The position numbers and the translations under genes are program-made. Shown here in pieces: positions 1-9,152 of a DNA stretch of 49,617 nt. The notes below the pieces were generated by a model. It saw only the letters and a list, made by a program, of their open reading frames with translations, did no database searches and had not been told where the DNA came from. The stretch covers positions 1-49,617 of the forward strand of contig JACQFL010000010.1 in the NCBI GenBank assembly GCA_016200085.1, written 5' to 3'. This DNA is from Candidatus Rokuibacteriota bacterium (GTDB lineage Bacteria; Methylomirabilota; Methylomirabilia; Rokubacteriales; CSP1-6). Numbering within the stretch: position 1 is the stretch's first letter; every line of letters starts with the position of its first letter.

Positions 1-137
1 GGCCGGCTCACGAGCGGATGTCGTCATGGCGCCACTACAGCAAACTTTGCCGTCGGCGCCGAGCGAAATCGGCGCTCAGCCTTGGATCGGAGACGCCTGG
101 TGGACGGTCGGTGCCCGAACATTTCTCCGACACGCTC
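1..137. other. No gene recognised at left edge
   Basis: I see no supportable coding region here. The stretch lies downstream of the minus-strand fdhD operon and includes a short imperfect palindrome around 60-87. No poly-T tract that would make a clear terminator is visible. Confidence 0.5.
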
Positions 138-434
138 CTAGGACCGGGGAGGCTCGGTGCCGGTGTAGAGGGCCAGACGCTCGTCGAGCAGGCGGCGCGC
201 GCTCTCGACGTCGCCCGCCTCCAGCGCCTCGAGGACGCCGCGCCGCGTGACCACGTCGACGATGGGCTGGTCCAGGGTCGGGTTGTAGAAGCGGCCGAGC
301 TGGACGAGCACGCGGTCGACGCGGGCGCGGTCGTCGAGATGCTCGCGGGCCTCCGTGAAGAGCTCGACGGCGTGGTCCTCGCGCTTGCGGAACCTCAGCC
401 CGCGCCGGTGGCGCTCCTCCTCGGCGTCAGCCAT
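138..434 (-). CDS. Hypothetical protein, charged and helical
   Basis: A 98-residue protein read from the ATG at 434 (MADAEEERH...). That ATG overlaps the fdhD stop by 8 bases (ATGGCTGA), so it is probably translationally coupled; an upstream start at 455 would sit deeper in fdhD. The sequence is rich in Arg, Glu, Asp and Leu, has no membrane segment or signal peptide, and looks alpha-helical throughout (FTEAREHLDDRARVDRVL, then LEALEAGDVESARRLLDERL). The second stretch resembles a short helical repeat, but I recognise no named family. As the last gene after fdhD it may relate to formate dehydrogenase maturation, but that is only context. Confidence 0.6.
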   Translation of the reverse strand: MADAEEERHRRGLRFRKREDHAVELFTEAREHLDDRARVDRVLVQLGRFYNPTLDQPIVDVVTRRGVLEALEAGDVESARRLLDERLALYTGTEPPRS

Positions 435-1200
435 GCGCCGCCGCCGCGCCGTCACCGACCACCAGCGCGCTTCCCGTGTAGAGGTTCAGGGTGTCGGGAC
501 GGACGTAGCCGCAGACCGTGACGTTGAGCTGCTCGGCCAGGGCGACCGCCATCTCGGTCGGCGACGTGCGTGAGGCGACGAGGGGCACGCCCATGCGGGC
601 CGCCTTGAGGAGCATCTCCGAGGACACGCGGCCCGTCGAGAGTAGGAGGCGGTCCTCGGTGGCCACCCCCGCCCGCAGGGCCTCGCCCTTGATCTTGTCG
701 ACGGCGTTGTGGCGGCCGACGTCCTCGGCGACGAGGAGCAGGCGGTCGCCGTCGGCGAGGGCGGCGCCGTGGATGCCGCGTGACTGCCGGTAGTGCACCG
801 CCGCGCCGAAGAGGTCCTTCATGCGCGCGCGCACCTGGTCGGGCGTGACGCGGAGCGGCGAGGATAGCCGAGGGAAGAGCCGGTGGTCGATGCGGAAGGT
901 GATCCCGCCGCCACACCCGGACGTCAGGATGCGCTCGGTGGGCAGCGTCACGGCGCCGCGCAGCTGCACGTCGGCGCGGCCATCGACGGCGGAGACCTCG
1001 AGGGAGACGACGTCGTCGACGCCCGCGATGATCTTCTCCATCCACAGGTAGCCGAGCACCAGGGCCTCGAGCCCGGTCGGCGTGCACAGGAGGGTGAGGA
1101 ACCGCTCGCCGTTGACGTACACGGTCAGCGGCTGCTCGCGGACGATCTCCCCCGCGGTCTCCTCGGAACGGCTGCCGCGGATCCGGAGGTAGGTACGCAT
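427..1200 (-). CDS. fdhD: Formate dehydrogenase accessory sulfurtransferase FdhD
   Basis: FdhD moves sulfur from an IscS-type desulfurase to the molybdenum/tungsten bis-MGD cofactor of formate dehydrogenases. The 257-residue length is normal. The N-terminal part has the CTPTGLEALVLGYL motif. The conserved loop is TSGCGGG, with a single cysteine (C96) where E. coli has a CxxC-type pair; single-Cys loops occur in the family. The AEDVGRHNAVDKI motif near residues 157-169 and the LLSTGRVSSEM motif are intact. It lies 21 bases after truA on the same strand. No formate dehydrogenase gene is in the window, so its client must be elsewhere. Confidence 0.93.
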   Translation of the reverse strand: MRTYLRIRGSRSEETAGEIVREQPLTVYVNGERFLTLLCTPTGLEALVLGYLWMEKIIAGVDDVVSLEVSAVDGRADVQLRGAVTLPTERILTSGCGGGITFRIDHRLFPRLSSPLRVTPDQVRARMKDLFGAAVHYRQSRGIHGAALADGDRLLLVAEDVGRHNAVDKIKGEALRAGVATEDRLLLSTGRVSSEMLLKAARMGVPLVASRTSPTEMAVALAEQLNVTVCGYVRPDTLNLYTGSALVVGDGAAAAHG

Positions 1201-1221
1201 CGCGACGTCGCCGGCTCCAGT

Positions 1222-2019
1222 CTATCGCGGGTACGTCACGCGGACCAACGTGAGGCCGTGCGCGGGCGCCGTCGGGCCGGCGCGCCGGCGGTCGCGGGAG
1301 GCCAGCACCTCGGGCAGCCAGCCGGGCGGGCGCCGGCCGCGGCCGACCAGGACCGCGCTGCCCACCAGGTTGCGCACCATGTGATGCAGGAACCGGTCGG
1401 CGCCCAGGAGGACGGCCACGCGGTGGCGGCGGCGGACGACGTGGGCCGACCGGAGCGTGCACCCCGGTGTCGTGTCGAGGCCCGGCGCCGCGCAGAAGGC
1501 CGAGAAATCGTGGGCGCCGCGGAGGGCGGCCAGGCCCCGCCGCATGGCCGCGACGTCGAGCGCGCCGGGCACGTGCCACGCCCACCGCCTGAGCAGCGGG
1601 GAGGCGACGGGGGCGTTGTCGATCAGGTAGAGATAGCGCTTGCCCGTCGCGGAGCGGCGCGCGCTCCACCCCGGCGCGGCCTCCCGGGCCGCGAGCACGC
1701 GGACGTCGTCGGGCAGGAGCGCGTTGAGCGCCCGCGCCAGCGCCTCCGGGGCGAGCGCGCGGTCGGTGGCGAGCGAGGCGACCTGGCCGAGCGCGTGGAC
1801 CCCGGCGTCGGTCCGGCTGGCGCCGGTCACCCGCACCCCGGCGCCCAGCACGCGCTGCGCGGCTGCGAGCACGCGATCCTGGACGGTGAGCCCGTCGGGC
1901 TGCGACTGCCAGCCGTGATACGCCGTGCCGTCGTAGGCGAGGAGGAGGCGGATGGTCCGGGCGATGACCGGACGAGGCGCGCTCAGCGCCGCCGCGACCC
2001 GGGCAGGAAGGTCAGCCAC
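1222..2019 (-). CDS. truA: tRNA pseudouridine(38-40) synthase TruA
   Basis: TruA converts U38, U39 and U40 of tRNA anticodon arms to pseudouridine. The motif GASRTDAGVHALGQ carries the catalytic Asp (about D71 from the chosen start). The N-terminal RLLLAYDGTAYHGWQ and the later RFLHHMVRNLVG motifs are also typical. I start it at the GTG at 2019 (VADLPARV...), which gives 265 residues and overlaps the upstream membrane-protein gene by 37 bases. A longer reading to 2106 would add non-conserved sequence entirely inside that gene. The real start may be later still, because the family core begins only about 20 residues in. Confidence 0.9.
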   Translation of the reverse strand: MADLPARVAAALSAPRPVIARTIRLLLAYDGTAYHGWQSQPDGLTVQDRVLAAAQRVLGAGVRVTGASRTDAGVHALGQVASLATDRALAPEALARALNALLPDDVRVLAAREAAPGWSARRSATGKRYLYLIDNAPVASPLLRRWAWHVPGALDVAAMRRGLAALRGAHDFSAFCAAPGLDTTPGCTLRSAHVVRRRHRVAVLLGADRFLHHMVRNLVGSAVLVGRGRRPPGWLPEVLASRDRRRAGPTAPAHGLTLVRVTYPR

Positions 2020-2225
2020 AGGACCCCGACCACGATGAACAGCACGATGCGGTACAGGCTGTCCCAGGTCAGCGGCGGCACGATCGGCAGCTTGTCGCGC
2101 AGCCACGCCTCACGCTGGATGTCCTTGGGCTCGTAGACGCTGGGGTTGTAGCCGGCGGCGGCGGAGAGGAAGGACGCGATCGCCGGCACGAGCACGGAGG
2201 CCACCAGCGCGATGGTGAGGAACAT
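1983..2225 (-). CDS. Small membrane protein, unknown function
   Basis: An 80-residue protein with two predicted membrane segments, about residues 3-24 (LTIALVASVLVPAIASFLSA) and 58-75 (LYRIVLFIVVGVLWLTFL), ending in a basic tail (SRRR). The loop between them contains YNPSVYEPKDIQREAWLRD. It sits between asd and truA in the long minus-strand operon. The frame stays open upstream to an in-frame TGA at 2297-2295, so translation could begin at a non-AUG codon and add a basic segment (LRRLYRKHLGYHGRFYLT). That would give a sensible positive-inside start. I do not recognise the family. Confidence 0.6.
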   Translation of the reverse strand: MFLTIALVASVLVPAIASFLSAAAGYNPSVYEPKDIQREAWLRDKLPIVPPLTWDSLYRIVLFIVVGVLWLTFLPGSRRR

Positions 2226-2294
2226 CGTCAGGTAGAAGCGGCCGTGGTAGCCGAGGTGCTTGCGGTAGAGGCGGCGCAGTCCGATGGGAACGCC

Positions 2295-3302
2295 TCAGCC
2301 GCGCAGCAGCAGCTCGGCGATCTGGACGGCGTTGGTCGCCGCGCCCTTGCGCAACTGGTCCCCGACCACCCAGAAGTTCAGCGCGCGCGGGTTCGACAGG
2401 TCCTCGCGGATGCGCCCCACGAAGCACTCGTCCTGGCCCTCGACCAGCACCGGCATCGGGTACCGATTCTGCGCCGGATCGTCCCACAGCCGCAGGCCCG
2501 GGAAGCGCGCGAACAGCTCCCGCGCCCGCGCGGCCCCGATGGCCTCCTCGGTCTCCGCGTTCACGGCCACGGAGTGGCACGTGAAGACGGGCACGCGCAC
2601 GGTGGTGGGAGACACGAGCAGGTCAGGCGCCTCGAGGATCTTCCGTGTCTCGTTGACCAGCTTCATCTCCTCGCCGGTGTAGCCATCGGCGCCGAAGCGG
2701 TCGATGTGCGGGATCAGGTTGAAGGCGATCTGGTGCGGAAAGTGCCGGGGCACCATCGCCTCGCCGCGCGCCCACGCCAGCGCCTGCTGGCGGAGATCCT
2801 CGATGCCGTTGACCCCCGCGCCGGAGGCGGCCTGGAAGCTCGTGGCGATCACGCGACGGAGGCGGCCCGCGTCGTGGAGCGGCTTCAGCGGCATGACCGT
2901 CACGATGGTGGTGCAGTTCGGGCAGGCCACGATGCCCCGGTGTCCGCGGACGGCGTGCGCGTTGATCTCGGGCACGACCAGGGGAACCGCCGGGTCCATC
3001 CGGAAGGCGCTGGACTTGTCGACCACGACCGCGCCGGCCTCGACGATCATCGGCGCGTACTGCTTCGACTGCGCCGAGCCGGCCGAGAAGAAGGCGATTT
3101 CCACCCCCTTGAACGCCGGCGCTTCGAGGCGCTGCACGGGCACCGCCTCGCCCGCGAACGTCACGGTCTTGCCCACGGAGCGCTCGGAGGCGAAGGCGCG
3201 AAGCTCGCGCACCGGGAACTTGCGCTCCTCGAGGATCCTGAGGGTGGTCTGCCCGGCTGCGCCGGTGGCCCCGACCACCGCGACGGCGATGCCGGCGGCC
3301 AT
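2295..3302 (-). CDS. asd: Aspartate-semialdehyde dehydrogenase
   Basis: Asd reduces aspartyl phosphate to aspartate semialdehyde with NADPH, the branch point to lysine/diaminopimelate, threonine and methionine. The 335-residue protein has the N-terminal nucleotide-binding motif GATGAAGQ (residues 11-18), the catalytic cysteine in CPNCTT (C130) and a well-conserved FQAASGAG. The ATG shares its first base with the leuB stop (TGATG), so the two are coupled. Its place at the end of an ilv-leu operon joins aspartate-family and branched-chain biosynthesis. Length and motifs are intact. Confidence 0.96.
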   Translation of the reverse strand: MAAGIAVAVVGATGAAGQTTLRILEERKFPVRELRAFASERSVGKTVTFAGEAVPVQRLEAPAFKGVEIAFFSAGSAQSKQYAPMIVEAGAVVVDKSSAFRMDPAVPLVVPEINAHAVRGHRGIVACPNCTTIVTVMPLKPLHDAGRLRRVIATSFQAASGAGVNGIEDLRQQALAWARGEAMVPRHFPHQIAFNLIPHIDRFGADGYTGEEMKLVNETRKILEAPDLLVSPTTVRVPVFTCHSVAVNAETEEAIGAARARELFARFPGLRLWDDPAQNRYPMPVLVEGQDECFVGRIREDLSNPRALNFWVVGDQLRKGAATNAVQIAELLLRG

Positions 3303-4384
3303 CAGTACCGGGCCTCCAGCGCCTTGACGATTGCGTCGCCCATCTCGCGCGTGCCCGCGGCGCGGCCGCCGCCCGCGATGTCGCGCGTGCGCAGGCCGCT
3401 CTCGAGGACGCGCATCACCGCCGCGTCGACGCGGTCGGCGTCCTGCACCAGGTTCAGCGAGTACCGCAGCAGCATCCCGGCCGACAGGATCGCGGCGATG
3501 GGGTTGGCCACCCCCTGCCCCGCGATGTCCGGCGCGGTGCCGTGCACGGGCTCGTAGAGTCCTACGCTGCCCCCGAGCGACGCCGAGGGCAGCATGCCCA
3601 TCGAGCCGGCCAGGATGGCCGCCTCGTCGGAGAGGATGTCGCCGAAGGTGTTCTCGGTCACGATGGTGTCGAACTGGGTCGGACGCTGCACGAGGGCCAT
3701 GGCGCAGTTGTCGACGAGGACGTGCTCGAGCGCCACGTCCGGGTACTCCTTCGCGAGCGCGGTCACCACGTCGCGCCAGACCTGGGAGACGATCAGGACG
3801 TTGGACTTGTCGACCGAGGCCAGCCGCTTCCGCCGCTTGCGGGCGACCTCGAAGCCGACGCGCGCCACCCGCTCGATCTCGCGCGTGGTGTAGACCATGG
3901 TGTTCACGGCGCGCGCGCTGCCGTCGGCGAAGCGCTCGACGCCGCGGGGCTCGCCGTAGTACAGGCCGCCCGTCAGCTCACGGATCACCATGATGTCGGT
4001 GCCGCCCACCACCGCGGCCTTGAGCGGCGAGGCGTCGACCAGCATGGGGAAGCACTTCGCGGGGCGGAGGTTCGCGAAGAGATCGAGCTCCTTGCGGATG
4101 GCGAGCAGCCCGCGCTCGGGGCGGACCTCCTGGCCGACGCTGTCCCACTGCGGTCCGCCGACGGCGCCGAACAGGATCGCCTGGGACTGCCGGCACAGCG
4201 TCAGGGTGGCCTCCGGCAGCGGCACCCCATGGGCGTCGATGGCCGCCCCGCCGACGAGCGCCTGCTCGAACTCGAAGCCGACGCCCGTCGCCTTGCCGAC
4301 GACGTCCAGGACCCGGACCGCCTGCGGCGTGACCTCCTGCCCGATGCCGTCGCCGGGCAGGACCGCGATGCGCCAGGTGGCCAT
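3302..4384 (-). CDS. leuB: 3-isopropylmalate dehydrogenase LeuB
   Basis: LeuB oxidises and decarboxylates 3-isopropylmalate to 2-ketoisocaproate with NAD+, the third step of leucine synthesis. The 360-residue protein begins [18 protein letters not shown], and the ATG shares one base with the leuA stop (TGATG). Visible family features are the LPGDGIG start, the [13 protein letters not shown] substrate loop, the catalytic region with VDKSNVL, and the NAD-binding [17 protein letters not shown] followed by [16 protein letters not shown]. No leuC or leuD is in the window, so the isomerase must be encoded elsewhere. Confidence 0.97.
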   Translation of the reverse strand: MATWRIAVLPGDGIGQEVTPQAVRVLDVVGKATGVGFEFEQALVGGAAIDAHGVPLPEATLTLCRQSQAILFGAVGGPQWDSVGQEVRPERGLLAIRKELDLFANLRPAKCFPMLVDASPLKAAVVGGTDIMVIRELTGGLYYGEPRGVERFADGSARAVNTMVYTTREIERVARVGFEVARKRRKRLASVDKSNVLIVSQVWRDVVTALAKEYPDVALEHVLVDNCAMALVQRPTQFDTIVTENTFGDILSDEAAILAGSMGMLPSASLGGSVGLYEPVHGTAPDIAGQGVANPIAAILSAGMLLRYSLNLVQDADRVDAAVMRVLESGLRTRDIAGGGRAAGTREMGDAIVKALEARY

Positions 4385-5934
4385 CAGGGCCCGACTTCCT
4401 TCCTGGGGTGGACGTTCTTCTGCTGCACGAGGCGGTTGAGGGCGCTGAGGTACGCGCGGGCGCTGGCCTCGATGACGTCGGTGGACGAGCCCTTGCCCGA
4501 CACCACGGTGCCGTCGAACGACACCTTCACGGCCACCTCGCCGACGGCGTCCTTGCCGGAGGTGGCGGCGCGGATGGCGTAATCTTGCAGTGTGCCCTTG
4601 AGGCCGGTGATGGCGTCGATGGCCGCGAGCACGGCGTCCACCGGCCCGTCGCCGACGCCGGAGTCCTGGAACAGCTGGCCGTCCTTGCTGCGCAGCCGCA
4701 CCGTCGCGGACGGCACCACGCTGGTGCCGCTCAGCACGTGCAGGTAGTCGAGCGCGTAGGCCACCTCGGTCTGCGTCGCCTCGTCGGTGACGATGGCCAC
4801 CAGGTCCTCGTCGAAGACCTCCTTCTTGCGGTCGGCGAGGCTCTTGAAGGCGGTGAAGGCGCGGTCGAGGTCCTTGGCCTCGAGGGCGAAGCCGAGGTCC
4901 TTGAGCCGCGCGGTGAGGGCGTGGCGGCCGGAGTGCTTGCCGAGCACGAGCTTGTTGGACGGCCGTCCGATGTCCTCCGGCCGCATGATCTCGTACGTCA
5001 GCTTCTCCTTCAGCACGCCGTCCTGGTGGATGCCCGCCTCGTGAGCGAAGGCGTTCTCGCCCACGATGGCCTTGTTGGGCTGCACGTGGATGCCCGTGAT
5101 GTGCGAGAGCAGCCGCGAGGTCTTGAAGATCTCCTCCGTGCGCACGCCGACCTCCGCGTTGAAGAAGTCCTTCCGGGTGCGCAGCGCCATCACGATCTCC
5201 TCGAGCGAGGCGTTGCCCGCGCGCTCGCCGATGCCGTTGATGGTGCATTCCACCTGACGGGCCCCCTGCCGGATGGCGGCGAGCGAGTTGGCCACGGCCT
5301 GGCCGAGGTCGTTGTGGCAGTGCACGGAGAGCACCGCCTTCTCGATCCCCTGCACCCGCTCGCGGATCTTCGCGATGCGCTCCGCCCACTCCTGCGGGAT
5401 CGCGTAGCCCACGGTGTCGGGGATGTTGATGGTGCGCGCCCCGGCCTCGATGACGGCCGACAGCACGTCGCACAAGTAGTCGAAGTCGGAGCGCGAGGCG
5501 TCCTCGGGCGAGAACTCGACGTCCTCGCAGTAGCCGCGGGCGTGCCGCACGGCCTCGACCGAGGCCTTGAGGATCTCGGCCCGGGACTTCCGCAGCTTGT
5601 ACTTGAGGTGGATGTCCGAGGTGGCCACGACGGTGTGGATGCGCGGCTTGCGCGCGTACTTGACGGCCTCCCAGCACCGGTCGATGTCGCCGAGGCCCAC
5701 CCGGCTGAGCCCGCAGATGGACGGCGCGCCGTCCAGAGTCCCCACCTGCTTGGCCACCTGGCGGGTGGCCTCGAAGTCGTCCTCGGACGAGATCGGGAAC
5801 CCGGCCTCGATGACGTCCACGCCCAGACGGGCGAGCTGCCGCGCCATCTCCAGCTTCTCCATCGTGTTCATCGAGAAGCCGGGCGACTGCTCGCCGTCCC
5901 GGAGGGTCGTGTCGAAGATGATGATGCGGTCCAT
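4384..5934 (-). CDS. leuA: 2-isopropylmalate synthase LeuA
   Basis: LeuA condenses acetyl-CoA with 2-ketoisovalerate, the committed step of leucine synthesis. The start at 5934 ([16 protein letters not shown]) is preceded by a strong GAAGGAGG ribosome site. The 516-residue length is that of the full bacterial type. The N-terminal HMGL-like TIM barrel shows [12 protein letters not shown] with metal and substrate residues, the metal-binding SVHCHNDLG, and [14 protein letters not shown]-terminal region of about 130 residues matches the LeuA_dimer domain that binds leucine for feedback inhibition. The gene follows pssA by only 11 bases. Confidence 0.97.
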   Translation of the reverse strand: MDRIIIFDTTLRDGEQSPGFSMNTMEKLEMARQLARLGVDVIEAGFPISSEDDFEATRQVAKQVGTLDGAPSICGLSRVGLGDIDRCWEAVKYARKPRIHTVVATSDIHLKYKLRKSRAEILKASVEAVRHARGYCEDVEFSPEDASRSDFDYLCDVLSAVIEAGARTINIPDTVGYAIPQEWAERIAKIRERVQGIEKAVLSVHCHNDLGQAVANSLAAIRQGARQVECTINGIGERAGNASLEEIVMALRTRKDFFNAEVGVRTEEIFKTSRLLSHITGIHVQPNKAIVGENAFAHEAGIHQDGVLKEKLTYEIMRPEDIGRPSNKLVLGKHSGRHALTARLKDLGFALEAKDLDRAFTAFKSLADRKKEVFDEDLVAIVTDEATQTEVAYALDYLHVLSGTSVVPSATVRLRSKDGQLFQDSGVGDGPVDAVLAAIDAITGLKGTLQDYAIRAATSGKDAVGEVAVKVSFDGTVVSGKGSSTDVIEASARAYLSALNRLVQQKNVHPRKEVGP

Positions 5935-5945
5935 GGCTGCCTCCT

Positions 5946-6728
5946 TCAGTGATCCTTGGGCGTGACGGGGGTTTCCGCCGGCGCCACCGTGCGGCCGACG
6001 ACCAGCCGCCGGACGGGTCCCGACACGGCATACCCGACGAACAGGAGAAACGGGAAGAGCTCGGGGTTGGTGAAGATGATCATGAGCCCGAGCACGACGA
6101 CGAGAACCGTTTGCAGGGGCCGCGCACCGACGTCGAGCTGCTTGAAGCTCCAGTAGCGGAACGTCGACACCATGAGCAGCGCCACCACGTAGGTGGCCAC
6201 CGCGATGGCGGTGAGGGTCCAGCGGGAGAGCTCCGCGTTGTGCAGGAGCACCACGGTGGAGGCGAGCACTCCGGCGCCGGCCGGCGTGGGCAGCCCCACG
6301 AAGAACCGCCTGTCGACGCTGCCCGTCTGCACGTTGAAGCGCGCCAGCCGGAGCCCGCCGCAGATGACGAACAGCGCGCAGCCGAACCACGCCGGGCGTG
6401 GCATCTCGGCCAGCGCGAAGGAGTAGATCAGGAAGGCGGGGGCGACGCAGAAGGAGACGATGTCGGCCAGGGAGTCGAACTCGACCCCGAACTGGCTGGT
6501 GGCCTTGATGAGCCGGGCCACCCGCCCGTCCAGCATGTCCATGATCATGGCCACGAAGATGGCCAGCGCGGCCTCGGTGTAGCGCTGGTCGGCGGCCAGC
6601 ACGAGGGCGAAGAAGCCGCAGAAGAGGTTGCCGGTGGTGAGCAGGCTCGGGAGGAGGAAGATGCCCTGGGCGCGACGCTCGCGCAACTCCTGCCATCGGC
6701 GCCGCCGCATGCCCTTGTGGCGCCGCAT
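5946..6728 (-). CDS. pssA: CDP-diacylglycerol-serine O-phosphatidyltransferase
   Basis: PssA makes phosphatidylserine from CDP-diacylglycerol and serine in the inner membrane. The 260-residue protein has the complete CDP-alcohol phosphotransferase motif D-G-x2-A-R-x8-G-x3-D-x3-D at D67, G68, A71, R72, G81, D85 and D89. Several membrane segments follow, with a basic N-terminus ([12 protein letters not shown]). It lies between psd, which uses its product, and leuA. The ilvC-psd-pssA-leuA order is a recurring arrangement in several bacterial lineages. A 166-base gap with tandem repeats separates it from psd. A later start at M7 is possible. Confidence 0.93.
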   Translation of the reverse strand: MRRHKGMRRRRWQELRERRAQGIFLLPSLLTTGNLFCGFFALVLAADQRYTEAALAIFVAMIMDMLDGRVARLIKATSQFGVEFDSLADIVSFCVAPAFLIYSFALAEMPRPAWFGCALFVICGGLRLARFNVQTGSVDRRFFVGLPTPAGAGVLASTVVLLHNAELSRWTLTAIAVATYVVALLMVSTFRYWSFKQLDVGARPLQTVLVVVLGLMIIFTNPELFPFLLFVGYAVSGPVRRLVVGRTVAPAETPVTPKDH

Positions 6729-6731
6729 TAC

Positions 6732-6862
6732 TGTAACGGGCTCCGCGCGGCCGGCACCGACCGTGGGTGGCGTGCTGTGGGTGCGACCCGGCTCCGTTGT
6801 AACGGGGTCCGCGCGGCCGGCTCGCGCCGTGGGTGGCGTGCTGTGGGTGCGACCCGGCTCCG
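6732..6862. repeat. Tandem duplication, 66-bp period, two copies
   Basis: Two head-to-tail units begin TGTAACGGG at 6732 and 6798 and end GACCCGGCTCCG. Only a handful of positions differ between them, clustered where one copy reads CACCGACC and the other TCGCGCC. They fill the space between psd and pssA. No terminator or clear promoter is apparent inside the units. A six-frame view gives a 22-residue repeated peptide on either strand, as expected for a 66-bp repeat, and is not by itself evidence of coding. Confidence 0.85.
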
Positions 6863-6894
6863 CATGCCGTGTCTCGTGTGGTGGTCTTGCATCA

Positions 6895-7533
6895 TCATCG
6901 CAGGATCCCGATCACCGTCTGTCCGGCGGTGACGCGGTCGCCGAGGCGGACGCGGATGTCGGTGCCGCGGGGCACGAAGCAGTCCGTGCGGGAGCCGAAG
7001 CGGATCATGCCGAAGCGCTCGCCGGCCACGAGCTTGTCCCCCGCGGCCACGCGGCACACGATCCGGCGCGCCGCGATCCCCGCGATCTGGGTCACGGTGA
7101 CCCGCGCCGTGTCGCCCTGGATGTTGATCGCGCAGCGCTCGTTGTCCGCCGCCTCCGGCCGATAGGCGGGCACGATCCGCCCGGGCGTGTACGTCGTGCC
7201 GGCCACGAGCCCCGCGATCGGCGCGCGGTTGACATGGACGTCGAGCGGCGACAGGAAGATCGTCACGCGCACCGACGGGCCCACGAACGGCTCCAGGGTG
7301 TCGGCGATGTCGGTGACCTTCCCGTCCGCGGGCGCCAGGATCCCGTTGGCCACGTCGGGGATCACGCGCTCGGGATCGCGGAAGAACCCGAGCGAGGCGA
7401 GCGACGCGGCCGCGAACGGCGCCGCCAGCCCGCGCCGGCCCGCCAGGAGCAGGCCGGCGGCGATGGCGCCGGGCACCAGGATGAACGGCCAGCCCTCGCG
7501 GGCGACGGGCAGGCGGGGCCGGCGTGGCTCCAT
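6895..7533 (-). CDS. psd: Phosphatidylserine decarboxylase, short form
   Basis: Psd decarboxylates phosphatidylserine to phosphatidylethanolamine. The ATG at 7533 shares a base with the ilvC stop (TGATG) and gives 212 residues, the size of the short bacterial Psd group. A hydrophobic N-terminal anchor (about residues 16-48) is followed by LAPADGKV and SPLDVHVNR. The self-cleavage site that makes the pyruvoyl group is FGS at G180-S181, equivalent to LGST in longer enzymes. It is immediately upstream of pssA, whose product is its substrate. Confidence 0.94.
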   Translation of the reverse strand: MEPRRPRLPVAREGWPFILVPGAIAAGLLLAGRRGLAAPFAAASLASLGFFRDPERVIPDVANGILAPADGKVTDIADTLEPFVGPSVRVTIFLSPLDVHVNRAPIAGLVAGTTYTPGRIVPAYRPEAADNERCAINIQGDTARVTVTQIAGIAARRIVCRVAAGDKLVAGERFGMIRFGSRTDCFVPRGTDIRVRLGDRVTAGQTVIGILR

Positions 7534-8537
7534 CACATCCTCGGCGGCTTGATCCAGGACATCATGGACCGCAGCCGCTTGCCGACCTCCTCGATCTGGT
7601 GGTCGGCGTCGCGCCGCCGCATGGCGAGGAAGCCCGCGCGGTTGGCCTGGTTCTCGAGGACCCACTCCCGCGCGAACTGGCCGGACTGGATCTCGCCGAG
7701 GATCTTCTTCATCTCCTTCTTGGTCTCCTCGCTGACCACGCGCGGCCCGCGCGTGTAGTCGCCGTACTCCGCGGTGTCGGAGACGGAATAGCGCATGTAG
7801 GCCAGCCCGCCCTGGTAGAACAGGTCGACGATCAGCTTCATCTCGTGCATGCACTCGAAGTACGCGACCTCGGGCTGGTAGCCCGCCTCGCAGAGCGTCT
7901 CGAAGGCCGCCTTGATCAGGTGCGAGACCCCGCCGCAGAGGGTGGTCTGCTCGCCGAAGAGGTCGGTCTCCGTCTCCTCCTTGAACGTCGTCTCGATGAC
8001 GCCCGCGCGCGTGCAGCCCACGCCCCGGCCGTAGGCCAGGGCCAGATCGCGCGCCTTGCCCGAGACGTCCTGGTACACGGCCACCAGCGCGGGCACGCCC
8101 GGTCCCTGGGTGAAGAGGTCGCGCATGACGTGGCCCGGGGCCTTGGGCGCGATCATGGTGACGTCCACGTCGGGCGGCGGCACCACCTGGTTGAAGTGGA
8201 TGTTGAAGCCGTGAGCGAACATCAGCATCTTGCCCCGGCCGAGCGCGCCCCTGATCGACTCCTCGAACACCTGGCGCTGGCTCTGGTCGGGCAGCAGGAT
8301 CATGATGACGTCGCCCGCCTTCGCGGCCTCGGCCACCGTGGCCACCCGCAGGCCGTCCTTCTCCGCCGTGGCCCAGCTCCTGGAGCCCTTGTACAGCCCG
8401 ACCACGACGTCCTGGCCGGAGTCGCGCAGGTTCAGCGCGTGGGCGTGGCCCTGGCTGCCGTAGCCGATGATGGCGACCTTGCGGCCCTTCAGCAGCCCGA
8501 GGTCGGCGTCCTGGTCGTAGTAGATCTTCGCGGGCAT
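7533..8537 (-). CDS. ilvC: Ketol-acid reductoisomerase (NADP+)
   Basis: IlvC isomerises and reduces acetolactate or acetohydroxybutyrate in valine and isoleucine synthesis. The 334-residue class I protein has the Rossmann motif [12 protein letters not shown] (from residue 25), typical of NADPH use, and the C-terminal knotted domain with [12 protein letters not shown] metal ligands and [23 protein letters not shown] ribosome site precedes the ATG. The gene follows ilvN by 30 bases in the ppdK-ilvBNC operon. Confidence 0.97.
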   Translation of the reverse strand: MPAKIYYDQDADLGLLKGRKVAIIGYGSQGHAHALNLRDSGQDVVVGLYKGSRSWATAEKDGLRVATVAEAAKAGDVIMILLPDQSQRQVFEESIRGALGRGKMLMFAHGFNIHFNQVVPPPDVDVTMIAPKAPGHVMRDLFTQGPGVPALVAVYQDVSGKARDLALAYGRGVGCTRAGVIETTFKEETETDLFGEQTTLCGGVSHLIKAAFETLCEAGYQPEVAYFECMHEMKLIVDLFYQGGLAYMRYSVSDTAEYGDYTRGPRVVSEETKKEMKKILGEIQSGQFAREWVLENQANRAGFLAMRRRDADHQIEEVGKRLRSMMSWIKPPRM

Positions 8538-8567
8538 TGCGTCGATGTCCTTTCTGTCGTGGTCTCG

Positions 8568-9152
8568 TCAGTCGGCGAAGCCGACCACTCGCGGGTCGTC
8601 GGGCACCCGCGGCCGTTTCTGCGCCGGCTCGGTCTTCCGCGCGCGCGTCTTGGGCCCGCGCGCGATCGCGACCTTGCCCGTCCGCACGATCTCCTGGATG
8701 CCCATCGGCCGCAGCAGCTCGATGAGCGCCTCCAGCTTGCCCTCGTCGCCCGTCGCCTCCAGCACGAAGCTCGACGGCGTCACGTCGATCACCTTGGCCC
8801 GGAAGATGTCGGCGGTTCGCAGGATCTCGTTGCGATGCTGGGGCTCCGCGTTCACGCGGATGAGCACCAGCTCCCGCTGCACGTGGCTGTCGTCGGTGAG
8901 GTCCGACACCTTCACCACGTCGATGAGCTTGTGCAGCTGCTTCATGACCTGCTCGATCACGAACTCGTCGCCGCGCACCACGATCGTCATCCGCGAGACG
9001 GTCGGGTCGAGGGTCTCCCCCACCGACAGGCTCTCGATGTTGTAGCCCCGCGCCGAGAAGAGCCCGGCCACGCGCGAGAGCACGCCGAACTTGTTCTCGA
9101 CGAGGATGGCGATGGTGTGCTTGCGCGGCTCCACGCCGTTGCCGTTGCTCAT
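8568..9152 (-). CDS. ilvN: Acetolactate synthase small (regulatory) subunit
   Basis: IlvN binds the catalytic subunit IlvB and confers valine feedback control. The ATG at 9152 overlaps the ilvB stop by one base. The 194-residue protein has an N-terminal ACT domain (HTIAILVENKFGVLSRVAGL, then the GYNIESLSVG motif) and a second ALS-type ACT-like domain with RELVLIRV. It is slightly longer than usual because of a basic, Pro-rich C-terminal tail of about 25 residues (RARKTEPAQKRPRVPDDPRV). Confidence 0.95.
   Translation of the reverse strand: MSNGNGVEPRKHTIAILVENKFGVLSRVAGLFSARGYNIESLSVGETLDPTVSRMTIVVRGDEFVIEQVMKQLHKLIDVVKVSDLTDDSHVQRELVLIRVNAEPQHRNEILRTADIFRAKVIDVTPSSFVLEATGDEGKLEALIELLRPMGIQEIVRTGKVAIARGPKTRARKTEPAQKRPRVPDDPRVVGFAD

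Noticed and set aside
6732..6862. Tandem repeats considered as a CRISPR fragment
   Set aside because: Only two contiguous copies, 66-base units with no unique spacers, and no cas genes in the window.
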